64,000 nucleotides of DNA from assembly GCA_949825045.1 (NCBI GenBank), contig OX463829.1:7316001-7380000 (forward strand), read 5' to 3'. This DNA is from Argyresthia goedartella. Its lineage: Eukaryota; Arthropoda; Insecta; Lepidoptera; Argyresthiidae. Numbering within the stretch: position 1 is the first letter of the stretch; every line of letters starts with the position of its first letter. Of this stretch, positions 1 through 10,177 are shown piece by piece. Made by a program: the position numbers and the translations under genes. The notes under the pieces are model-generated. The model saw only the letters and a list, made by a program, of their open reading frames with translations. It searched no databases and had not been told where the DNA came from.

Positions 1-388
1 TTATAATTACCTACTAATAATTTAATTTGAATTGTCACACTTTATATTTTTTTGAACAACGCAAGGCAACGCAACAATCGGTCCTCACTCTAACGTGGCC
101 GGGCTCTGTAACCATCTGGTTCGCACTGACTGACTAGTAGGTAGTCATAGTCAAGTCAGTCAGTCACTGCGGCGGGAGAGTGGGGCGGGCGCACAGTGGA
201 ACTTTTTTTTAAGATCATAGACTTAGCGATTTTATTTTTTCGAACTATTAATTCCGATCTGAGCCTCAATCACGAACGATTTCGATATCATCAAACGTTT
301 TCGAGAAAGTAGGAAATTATATTTTATGTCATAAAGAATAAGAATCACTGACATTTGACTTTTCGATAGTTTCCTATCGACTTTTTTG
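1..388. other. AT-rich non-coding DNA, no gene seen
   Basis: No open frame or recognisable repeat core was seen. A phrase reading roughly GGGGC, GCACAGTGGAACTT occurs near 183 and again near 623, so 180-650 may hold a diverged short duplication. Confidence 0.4.
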
Positions 389-530
389 TTATTGTAATTG
401 TAATTTCTTTATTGTACTCACATGACAGTAAAAATAGCTTTAGATAGAAAACACGTGTACAAAGGCGAGCTTATCTCTAATAAGAGATTTATTCCAGCAA
501 ACCATGTTTTTTCGTGATCGGGCTACTGAT
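389..530 (-). mobile_element. LINE 3' end fragment (5'-truncated copy)
   Basis: The minus strand carries only the 3' untranslated tail of the LINE family that is longer at 2836-3800, 21064-22270 and 41380-42262. It keeps the 3' stem-loop (TTTGCTGGAA followed by an imperfect ATCTCT...AGAGAT hairpin and AAGCTCGCC) and ends in an AATAAAG-ATTAC-type tail near 389-415. No coding sequence remains, as expected for extreme 5' truncation during target-primed reverse transcription. Confidence 0.7.
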
Positions 531-1976
531 AATTTGTTCTATGACAGATATTACCAATACAAACTACATTTCCCCAACGTAATTTTCTCCAAACATTTTT
601 TTACATAACAAAAATATATCTGTGGGGCACAGTGGAACTTATATTAAGTTAATAGACCAAGGGATCTTAATTTTTAAAAGTCGGAATTTCAACCTGGTAA
701 TTTGATCTAGTCTAGGACAGATATATATGAAGTATATTAAGTTTTTTTTTAAATGGCCTAATTTGGCAGCGGTTTGACGCGATCACATGAAAGTACGTTA
801 GCCAAGCATCATACAAACGAAACACTACCTCAATATATACATATATAAATTGGTTAGTTACAGAAGACACGCGTTGTAGTAAAAACTAAAAATAGGAATG
901 CCATGCATGGTTTTAGCGTAGTTACAAAGGACCCCTAACAACTCGAATCCTTATCGGATTATCTGGAATACTGGCGTAGATGTGAAACTTTACTGCCCTA
1001 CATAGCGATCCGTGGCTGCTTTATTTACCACAAGTGCTTCCCTATGCAACTTAATGCTTCATTAGAAGCCACGGGTGGACATATTTAGAGCACTTAGCAT
1101 TAAATTAAAGTTTAAACTGACCACTCGTTTATCCGCCATTATAAAAGTACTTGAAGCGTATTATTGTAAATGTTTAGCTTTTATCCTTATTGGTTTGTTT
1201 TAGAAAACATCGGGTTGGCGTGAATAATATATAAAAAAAAATATCAACAGTTTACAACTTAAAATTATCATGTAAAAAATATATTTACTTGTAATTGCAT
1301 GTTTTATTTCACTTTTTTTCACGTATTTGTGGATATTATGAGGGCCCGTGAAAATTTTGACCCAAATATGTATGATATTTCACAATAAAGTTACATTCCC
1401 GATAAAATGTTACACATCATAGCAGTAACTCAAAGTATTACTTACCTTAGAACTTATTATTTATCCTCAAAATGGCAACCGCAATGTAATCTTTTCTTTG
1501 TATCACGGAGTAACACTTCACCCTACTACAAATATTGAAAGGTATGCAAAAACATACCACAAATCAGTCCACAATTTCCCTGATAAGTTACTTTTAGCTT
1601 CTGTAAAGTATATTTGATGTCCACACTTATCCTTAGAGCTGCATATCAACTATTATAAGTACCACGTGGCTTGTTAGGCAGTCAATATGCAGCCCTTGTA
1701 GGACCTGTTACCTTTAATAATGCTAATAAAATGCTATTAAAATGCAATTGTGCAGCTATGTGCTGCCAAATTTGTGCCCAAATCAGAGTTATATCAGCTG
1801 CATATTAGGATATAAAGCTGATATGCAGCTACTTTCGGCAGCTAATGAGTCCAAGGTGTACTGTTAAAATGCTGTTAGGCAGAACCTTTGTGTTACTTGG
1901 GTCTGGTATGCCGGCTGAAAGACCGGAACAGGTTTAGAACCCTGGCTGGAGAAGCACCATTCATTCATTCATTCAA
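531..1976. other. Non-coding DNA with scattered GCTGCATAT words
   Basis: No reading frame looks coding. Between about 1637 and 1880 the word AGCTGCATAT and its reverse complement recur several times (near 1637, 1797 and 1826), so a degenerate inverted-repeat element may lie here. I could not fix its ends. Confidence 0.35.
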
Positions 1977-2280
1977 GAGCTCCGTGGTCTAATGGGTTTC
2001 ACGCTTGCTTCTCACACAGGAGATGCAGGTTCGAATCCTGACCATGTACCAATGAGATAATTAATTAATCGTAAGTACATCGGACGTTCAGTGTTTTGGA
2101 TGGCACGTTAAGCTCTAGGTCCCGGCTACTATCGCTACGTATTAGTGGTCTTAAAACCCCTTCATCAACCCACACTGAGCCAGCGTGGTGGAGTATGGCT
2201 AAATCTTATTCTTAACCGAGTTAAGGCCTATGCCCCTCGGTGAGGACATTAATAGGCTACATTTATTTATTTATATCTTA
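1977..2280 (+). mobile_element. tRNA-derived SINE, family A copy 1
   Basis: About 300 bp matching the copy at 16744-17034. The head has a Pol III A-box-like TGGTCTAATGG and a B-box GGTTCGAATCC, about 35 bp apart, as in tRNA-derived SINEs. The body contains a shared phrase around CCACACTGAGCCAGCG, and the 3' end runs into a TTTATTTATTTA tail. Two independent copies with the same head, body and tail support an interspersed SINE rather than a functional tRNA gene; no cloverleaf acceptor pairing was found. Confidence 0.8.
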
Positions 2281-2835
2281 GTTTAACTACGATCTATAAT
2301 AAATGTTCTGAGTTCTGGCTAAACGTGGGCACAACTGTGCCTCTGCCACCTCGTATGGGAAACGTGACGCTATGTTAGGTTATCGGCTTATATCTCAGAT
2401 CATACATGAAAGTAGACGCCGCAAGCACCCCCAATATGAATGCGAACCAACTGTGTGTTTTTTTCCATATCAACAAACGTCTGACTGTTAGAACGGTCAC
2501 TGACAGTGTTGCTAACCTTGTTTTTTTTAAAGCGCTAGGTCAAAAGATAAAATGTCGCCAGATTGCAGAAATTTGGATTTAAAAAACAAACAAATTTCGC
2601 AAAATTATTGCATTTAAATCCAGACTAAAGAAACCCTAGTTTTCTATTAAAAAAAAGAACAAACCAATATGTATGAGATGCTAAAAATAGTAGTATCCGG
2701 CGGTCGTTCTTATTACGTATAAAATTTCACTTATTTTTTCCGGTTCCGGTTCGCAAATACCGATTGTGTTCCTATTTCATGTCGCACATAAGAAATACCT
2801 TAAGTAATGACGATTCTACGTCCTATGTAATCGTT

Positions 2836-3800
2836 TCGTAATTTCGTAATTTCTTTATTGTACTAAACAAAACAGACATACAGATAACTTATGATAGAAA
2901 AAACATGTACAAAGGCGAGCTTATCTCTAAAAAGAGATTTCTTCCAGCAAACCATGTTGGATAGGAGACGGAGATGATAGGTAAGGGAAAGAATTGCGCG
3001 TACAATTAAGACTATATTCTAATATAATACATATTACACATACATAAAACCCTATTGATAAGAAATATAGACTACATACACAGTTACATAAATACAGCAT
3101 ATCAATAAATATCTTACAAATATACTAATACTAATACATTATATAGCTAAATAGAAAGTGAAAGATAGTGCTTCTTTAGTCGGTTCTTAAAGATATTCAG
3201 TGATGGACTGTCCCTGATGGTGCAGGGAAGTTCATTCCACAGCCGTATAGCGCGGATTCTAAACCCGTGCTCGAAGGTTGCAGTGGAGCGTTGTGGGGCT
3301 TTAAGCATAGTAGCCATGTGAGTTCTCCGAGGCCTGCATGAAGAAAGAAATTCGAAGCGATCACGCAGGAAGTTAGGGTACCGAGGGTTCCACAAAATAT
3401 TGTAGAGCAGGCATAGGATATGAGAGTCCCGTCGAAGACGAATCGGAAGCCAATTCAACTCCCTGCGATGTTGAGAAACGTGATCATATTTTCGCAGTCC
3501 GAAGATGAACCGAATCCCGAGGTTTTGAAGTCGTTCGAGTTTGTTCAGTTGCTCTTCATTTGCGCTTACCCAGCAAACATCAGCATAGTCAATGAGGGGA
3601 AGTAAAAGAGACTGGGCGAGAATAATTTTGGTCTGACGAGGAAGAAAGTTCTGAAGTCTCCTGAGAGAGTGAAAGGTAGCGTAAACTCGCCTGCTGACCT
3701 CGCTGATATGCGTTGACCAGTTTAACTGGTTATCGAAAACAACACCCAGGTTTTTCGCTGTGTCGCTATACATGATTACGGTACCGTTATAATCGTTTGT
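2836..3800 (-). mobile_element. Jockey-group LINE fragment, 3' part of ORF2 and 3' UTR
   Basis: The minus-strand frame 3773-3147 (about 208 codons) encodes the C-terminal part of a non-LTR reverse transcriptase. It has the thumb/C-terminal block PLIDYADVCW, KLERLQNLGIRFIFG and RAIRLWNELPCTIR seen in the other two copies here. The reading frame is intact to its stop, and the 3' UTR with the family stem-loop follows at about 2900-2960. The 5' part (endonuclease and most of the RT) is missing. The fragment lies in or near the last intron of the GMD gene. Confidence 0.85.
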
Positions 3801-5300
3801 ATGTCCGGAGAAAGCAAGTCATGGATTAGGTTATTGCTGAGTTATCCCAGTGTCATGACACACCTAATGTGCTGGATAGGGTCGGTCAATACTCCAGGAT
3901 AACGGCGCGTCGTTAGGGAGTACTGTTATGTATTGAGGGAGACGTAAACTCGGGGCATAGTATAAATAAGAAATAGTAAGTTCACTAGGCCCCTGTTCGC
4001 ATGATAACTACCTACTCTTGCTCAAACGGCTAGGATTGTCGCTTAGCGCTGCGGGTTGCGGTGCGGATTTGTTGCGTCGTCGCTCGTCTTGCAAAATAAG
4101 AATATCTGTGCGCGGAAATCACACTTGTTTGTAAACTAAAATAAGTTAACACGTGCCGCCCGGCCGGACGAATGACGTTGTCTCGTCGCATGCATTGCTT
4201 GCATAGACCTGTCTCGTAGTCCGCGAAGGACGCGAGTTTCGGCAATGTGTGCGTGTGGCGGCGCGTGCTTATACGGAATGCAATGTAGCTGTGTGTGTGC
4301 GGCTGTTCTCACTGATTTGTTTGAAGTGTACCTGGCGTGCTCGGGGTCTCTTCTAGTAGATTCGTCTTTGGAGATAAATATTGGTTGCATGCGTTGGGAC
4401 ACTGAATTGGAACGGGCTCACCAGGCAACACTCGTTGAGTTGTCTCTGCTGTGTGCACCTATTAACGTACACGATGGCTGCGACAGCAGCGTAGCGTAGC
4501 CTATTATCCGTTAGGGCGCAGCTCAGAATCTATCTAATTCACACTTTACGCACTGTACTTTCACACTTGTAGCCATATTAGTTACTCTCATATCATATCG
4601 CTGATACACAATCACCGAAACGCGCGGTATTGCGCCTCTAAGGCAGGCCCGTTTTTGGAGATTCAGAACAAAAGGCGCGCGGCGGGGTTGTAAACTATTG
4701 TTTGTTCAAATGCGTTTGCAAGATCTCGGAGGTGGATGTGCACTATAGACACGTCCGTTCGGTCCGGCAACACAAACGCCACTCACAAGGGATTCGACAT
4801 TCACGATTCGTTCAAATATCCAAGTAGACATTATACTCGTAGATGCCTGCTAATATTTTTCAATATAGTTATTGTACTGGTATTTTACTTCGTCACGCTA
4901 CGTCAAGGGTATTGTTGTCACTTCTCTGACATTCTATATTCTAAATGCGATGGAAGAATTTTGCACGCATTTCCTGCGGTAAGATGCAGTGAGTGCGACA
5001 CACATTTGACAGTTGTTAATGCAGCAGGTGGAGCGCCACTTCCAAGGCCTCAGGTATGTTATAGTAAAGCAGTAAGGTAAACCAGTCTTCTAAAGTATCG
5101 ATAAAAAAGTAGGTAAACTATCTATCATTTTTGTCGATAGTCGTTCTTATATCGATACTTACCCCATCGCTGGTTGTTACTAAAATGGTACGCGAAAATG
5201 TCCTGTCAAAACTATATTGGTTTCAGTCATACAAAGTGAAACTGTCGTATGAGTGTCGGTGTATTAACTTCTGTTCATGAAAAATAGCCCTTCCTCTATT
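3801..5300. other. Non-coding stretch, one doubtful exon-like ORF
   Basis: The 4030-4640 part is richer in GC/CpG but its overlapping frames on both strands look incidental. The plus frame 4736-4989 encodes a basic stretch followed by a hydrophobic run (around LLIFFNIVIVLVFYFV) and reaches a GTAAGA donor at about 4990. It could be a first exon of a membrane protein, but no partner exon was found, so I do not call it a gene. Confidence 0.3.
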
Positions 5301-6033
5301 TACACTCGGCGCCACGAATAAAGAGCTCTCGGAGAAACTGGCGGGGATTACTGCGCATGTGTACAGTCGCGGCATAATTCCGAAGTGCGTTTTTAGGGTT
5401 AGTGTGAAGGAATGAGTGTTCAGGACTTTCTTCACTTCTATTTTTTCTCTGTTTGATATTTTGTTGATTGGGATATTAGCCGATGTAAATAATGGACTTT
5501 GTGTCAAATAAACTATAGGTACTCTCTATTGACAACATTTGTTAACGTCAAGGTTGAAACCTATATATAAATAACCCCCTAGCATAGAATGCCCCTAGTC
5601 ACTAGGGCCTAGTGAATATAGATACTTGTAGTAATAGTCCTGCACACTCTTTTCTTCCCGCTGACTAATAATTTGTAACAATTAAACCACAATTAAGTTT
5701 TTCATCAGACTTCTTCATCAGTATTTCATCAGACTCTTTTTTGATATAACAGTTCACATCGTAAACCATTTTTCTAGCTTGCCTAGTCAGTACTTTATTT
5801 TTCGGCATTTTCGACCGGGGCGAAAGATAACGTTGGGTAATATTGTATGCGACTGTACTCAAGAAGCTTCGAGACGTGCTTTCGGTGCGGGCATCGGGAA
5901 GCGACTGATCAACGAATCAGGTGCCGGCGCTGACTACCGCCCCCGTCGCTCCTCACTTCCCAGCGCCAAACACTTGTGAAAAGTGACTACTGCGCATTCA
6001 AGGACAAAGCTCTTTAGTCGTGGCGCCGAGTAT
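5301..6033. mobile_element. Inverted-repeat element (MITE-like), ~730 bp
   Basis: The left end (from 5301, TACACTCGGCGCCACGA) recurs inverted at the right end (to 6033), and the similarity continues through TAAAGAGCT to a TGCGCA block inside both arms. No transposase frame is present. It is best read as a non-autonomous DNA transposon; no clear target-site duplication was identified. Confidence 0.6.
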
Positions 6034-6499
6034 ACTTACTTACTTCATACTGACATGTCATTTAATGGTTCGATACGTTTTTAAATAATAATAGACTTCT
6101 ATTTTATCTAGTTTTGATAATTTAGTAATAGAAAACGCGGATGTGAAATTTATTAAAGCAAATCAGCTAAAATAACAAGTTTATTGTACGAAGTTCTACA
6201 ATAATTTATCTGTTCAATGTCACAATTTTCCAGTACTTTTCTGGCTAGTTCTCATTTTCGTACAAGTGGAAGAGGCAACCGATGTCTTTTTAATACACTA
6301 AGTACAAATACAAGCTTCAACGTCAGCAAGATGGACATCGATACACGGGGTCATTGCGGACATGTGCGGGACGTCACCCCTCTCCTCCGCGACTTTCTCT
6401 TTCCCCTCTGGCCTTCGTTCCTGACTTGGACTTTAGGTGCATTTGCGGCGTCCACCTAGAGTAATTAATGGTCTGTGACTAATACGAATGTATTTCCAG

Positions 6500-6631
6500 G
6501 ACCAGCTCCTAGGAGACTCCACCAAGATCCGTCAGAAGCTCGGCTGGAAGCCTCGCGTCACCTTCTACCAGCTCGTCGAGGAAATGGTCTCGGCGGACTT
6601 GGAGCTGATGAAGAGGAACCCGGAGGCGTAG
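6500..6631 (+). CDS. Gmd: GDP-mannose 4,6-dehydratase, last exon (partial)
   Basis: This exon follows a TATTTCCAG acceptor and runs 43 codons to TAG at 6629-6631. It encodes the C-terminus of GDP-mannose 4,6-dehydratase, the cytosolic NADP-dependent enzyme that converts GDP-mannose to GDP-4-keto-6-deoxymannose on the way to GDP-fucose. The recognisable blocks are [20 protein letters not shown], the family's C-terminal LGW-P-VTF motif, and [17 protein letters not shown]. It opens in phase 0, as expected after the family's RPTEV segment. I found no earlier exon between 1 and 6499, so the rest must lie upstream of the window behind an intron of at least 6.5 kb; otherwise this is a detached fragment. 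The open frame and exact splice site favour a live exon. Confidence 0.8.
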   Translation, partial: DQLLGDSTKIRQKLGWKPRVTFYQLVEEMVSADLELMKRNPEA

Positions 6632-7647
6632 GCACCGGAAAGAGCACGCGTAGTCAGGGTGTCAATGGCTATAAATGCATTCCATATAACTTCTCCATTC
6701 GCCGTTTAGGCTAGGCACCACCTCAGCGGCACTCAGAATTTCACCTTTTAGAATTTGTTTATTTGTGATCAAAGGCAACCGGTTATTATTTTAATATTTT
6801 TTTTGACAATTGTGCACTACATCCAACTTAACGATGTAGGGGAAAGTTATATGGAATGCAGAGTGCAATCCCACTAGCTAGTGCACTATCTGATTCATGG
6901 CAGACTTCTCCATCGCTTGCAAAAAGATGTACACTGATTGCCTAAAATGACTCCGGTAATAGAAAGTGATAGATAAGTAAGCGAAAGGGCAGCGTGTCAA
7001 TTATCTAATAGCAGTAAAGCGACACACACAATGGCCTGCGAGGGGAAGCAAACCGACGCATTTAATTAGCTTCTGCAACTGCAACGATAGACTGGCGCAA
7101 GAAAGCTAAGACTGGAAACGCGCCAAAATTAAAAAAACCTCGGCGTGTCAACGCCATATTTGCCATCTGACTTAAGGTGAACGCACACTTGTCCGAGCGG
7201 AACGAAACGATTGTTTTAACTCTACATGGGAACCTCTTGAAATCTCGCATACCTGCGCTTCGAAGGATTCGACGCGGGCAGCTGTGCAAGGTTTAGGATT
7301 CCATGTAGAGAATTCTAGGATTCCTTTAGTTCGGCTCAGATGGGTGTGAGTTCGCCTTTATTGGATATTGACAGATTTGACATATGAGTTTTTTATCGCC
7401 ATTCAAAAAGTTTTAAACCGGCCAGAGTGTAGCATCTGTCGTATCTGTCAATTGGTTAACGTTAACTTTGTATTTTTCGCAATCTGATACGGCGCTTTCA
7501 AAGTTATCGTAGGATATCTTTCGACAAATAAGCTTTGACAGGTTCTTTTGTCCGTAACGTTCCTCCGTATCGTATCGTTAAGGAAAAAGAACATGTCTGG
7601 ACCCACCTTAACATGATTTTGGGATGTGCAAATTAAGCATTAGTTTT
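6632..7647. other. Non-coding, GMD 3' flank
   Basis: This stretch follows the GMD stop. No gene or recognised repeat was seen; the small frames (for example 7062-7289 on the minus strand) lack any family resemblance. Confidence 0.4.
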
Positions 7648-8053
7648 TAGGGTTCCGTACCCGAAGGGTTCCAAACGGGACCCTATTACTAAGACTTCGC
7701 TGTCCGTCCGTCCGTCTGTCACCAGGCTGTATCTCAAGAACCTAGCTAGCTAGAGAGTTGAAATTTTCACAGATTATGTATTTCTGTTGCCGCTATAATA
7801 ACAAATACTAAAAAACAGGATAAAAGAAATATTTAAGGGGGCTCCCATACAACAATTCTTTCAATACCACATACAAACTTATGGATGCACCTGGTTACGT
7901 ACATGGAGTGTGAAAGTAACCGCACCAATAACTTTGTAAACAATATTTTGCTGTGTAAAATCCAAACTATTCACTCCACACCATCGCTTCCATTGAACGG
8001 TGGTACGGAACCCTTCGTGCGCGATTTAGACTCGCACTTGACCGGTTTTTTTA
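7648..8053 (+). repeat. Lepidopteran interspersed repeat (GGTTCCGTACCC ... CTCGCACTTG)
   Basis: The element begins AGGGTTCCGTACCC, has the tandem CCGT run (CCGTCCGTCCGTCTGTC) near 7701, and ends with GGTACGGAACCCTTCGTGCG and ACTCGCACTTGACCGG plus a T-rich tail. From memory this is a repeat type met very often in lepidopteran genomic sequence. A fragment in the other orientation is at 31588-31661. The start and end share an inverted GGTTCCGTACC / GGTACGGAACC word. Confidence 0.75.
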
Positions 8054-8093
8054 TATGTAGTTATTTTGAGAATATAAGTAACCAAAGTATATA

Positions 8094-8352
8094 GCAGGCT
8101 GTAGTTTTGTAAAGTTACACCCGGCTCAAAGACGGTAGTTTATGTATTGCTTCTAACTAAAATTTAGTTTTATTTTTCCCTCGCATCATTTTGGTTAAGA
8201 ACTTGCCGTGATCAATTCGCCCTGAAATAACCACAACGTGACGACACGCCCAACCGGCCCACGAATCGAGCGATAGAAGTGAGGCCACAATTTAAAGATT
8301 TTTAGGTATTTTAAACTGCAAAAGATTCAGTAACTTTACAAAACAACACCTG
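8094..8352. mobile_element. MITE with TTTTGTAAAGTTAC ends, copy 1
   Basis: The left end CAGGCTGTAGTTTTGTAAAG pairs inverted with the right end CTTTACAAAACAACACCTG. It is about 260 bp with no coding capacity, and TA dinucleotides flank both ends. A second copy with the same ends lies at 17943-18083. Confidence 0.65.
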
Positions 8353-8853
8353 TATGAGGGTATTGTCTGATCTTCCGGCCACAAAACCTATACGATATTC
8401 TGATCTACTGTTCGCTCGCAATCAGACATCATTCCTGGCTAAGCATTTATCGCGCGCTGTGAATCAGACAATCGTTGGACCCTACTTGAGACGAGTGGCT
8501 GAAACTTTATCACACGCACAAAGTTCATGAATTCAAAATGTTTTGAATGGTTAATTAGAATACGCTATTACACATCACAAATCCTGGAGCGCCTGCTAGT
8601 CTAACACTTTTACAAACTTTTGAGATAGACAGCAAAATCTGAAGTTGATTTCGTTATACCCTGTAGTGCTGGATAAGATAAAGTGCTATTTTATATATAG
8701 TTTCTACACACTATTGTTTAGTTTAAGGAGTGGTTTACAGTATTTTTACCAGTAAGTGTATCACAGATCTTTCAATTAAATGAATTCCGTGTTATCTATA
8801 AATATTCTACATATTTTCATATGAACGTATTTTAATGGATTTATTGTGTATGT

Positions 8854-9237
8854 GTTACCGTAAGATTGTCAAAACCGTAACTTTGTAATCTAACTTTTTT
8901 TTCTCGTTAGTTTACAAACTATCGACAAATTGTAAGCTATACCGTACTGCTTACGATATGACGCGTTAGTTCATAATAAAACCGTTAAATTGTGGACAGG
9001 TTTAAACTTGAATTGCAAACGAAAAACCAGGAAAAACACTGCAGTAGCTAAGGTGAAGACTAGAGTCTTAAATGTCAACCTAACACGAATATTCTCGTGT
9101 TAGGTTATAAAATATATAGGTTAGGTAATAACAAATGAAACTTAAATTCTAAACACTATCGGTCTTCTTTACTATTTGTCGATAGCTTACAAACTAACGC
9201 GTTAGTTTATAAACTGTTTTGACAATCTTACGGTAAC
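8854..9237. mobile_element. Inverted-repeat element, ~384 bp
   Basis: A 22-bp end beginning GTTACCGTAAGATTGTC at 8854 is repeated perfectly in inverse at 9216-9237. Inner arm similarity continues around GTTTACAAACTATCGACAAA (8910-8940) versus 9170-9205. A small hairpin, CTAACACGA / TCGTGTTAG, lies in the middle near 9080-9105. No transposase frame was seen, so it is a foldback or MITE-type element. Confidence 0.7.
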
Positions 9238-9436
9238 ATATACATACATACTTATCAACTTAAGCATGCAAACGCATGCTTTTTTGTTTAGTAAATATGG
9301 TAAGACAATATTTTAAAAATACCTGTTATAAATAAAACCAAATTAATATAAACTAAAATGCGTTTATTTACACAATCACACGCAATCGCAGATCAACAAG
9401 CACATGCACTCGCAGATCAACAATCACATGCAAATC

Positions 9437-9990
9437 ACATGCAATCGCAGATCAACAAGCACATGCACTCGCAGATCTACAAGCACATGCACTCGCAGAT
9501 CTACAAGCACATACAATCGCAGATCAACAAGCACATGCACTCGCAGATCTACAAGCACATACAATCGCAGATCAACAAGCACATGCACTCGCAGATCTAC
9601 AAGCACATACAATCGCAGATCAACAAGCACATGCACTCGCAGATCTACAAGCACATACAATCGCAGATCAACAAGCACATGCACTCGCAGATCTACACGC
9701 ACATACAATTGCAGATCAACAAGCACATGCACTCGCAGATCAACAAGCACATGCACTCGCAGATCTACAAGCACATACAATCGCAGATCTACAAGCACAT
9801 ACAATCGCAGATCTACAAGCACATACAATCGCAGATCAACAAGCACATGCACTCGCAGATCAACAAGCACATGCACTCGCAGATCTACAAGCACATACAA
9901 TCGCAGATCTACAAGCACATACAATCGCAGATCAACAAGCACATACAATCGCAGATCAACAAGCACATGCAATCGCAGATCAACAATCAA
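9437..9990. repeat. 24-bp minisatellite, about 23 units
   Basis: Head-to-tail 24-bp units of the type CAGATC(A/T)ACAAGCACAT followed by either GCACTCG or ACAATCG. Because 24 is a multiple of three, two plus frames and one minus frame stay open through the whole array. A and B variants alternate for several units, and then a longer pattern of about five units is itself repeated. Degenerate units extend left to about 9370. The frames look like a by-product of the repeat: no splice signals, no matching upstream exon, and three equally open frames. Confidence 0.9.
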
Positions 9991-10177
9991 AAACGTATTT
10001 TTAAATGAATACAGACTCATTTTGTATACCGATATCGCTGTATAAATTATATCAACTTCGGCCCAAAGATAGTATTAGGTCACCCACCAATTTATTAATA
10101 TATTTGCATAGTAGGTACAAAACGCCTCAAGGGTTGAGTTATTTACAAGTGAACACTACAACTACTAGTTAGACATA

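Noticed and set aside
1977..2050. tRNA gene
   Set aside because: Same reasoning: head of SINE family A, repeated at 16744.
4030..4499. Overlapping small ORFs in a GC-richer patch
   Set aside because: Open in several frames on both strands, no domain, no splice partner.
6217..6714. Plus ORFs of about 80 codons over and before the GMD exon
   Set aside because: Out of frame with the GMD reading frame, which alone shows family motifs.
9437..9990. CRISPR array
   Set aside because: Repeats are contiguous with no unique spacers, and the genome is an animal's.
9358..10045. Three long overlapping ORFs (two plus, one minus)
   Set aside because: They are produced by a 24-bp tandem repeat whose period is a multiple of three; no splice sites or homologous protein features.
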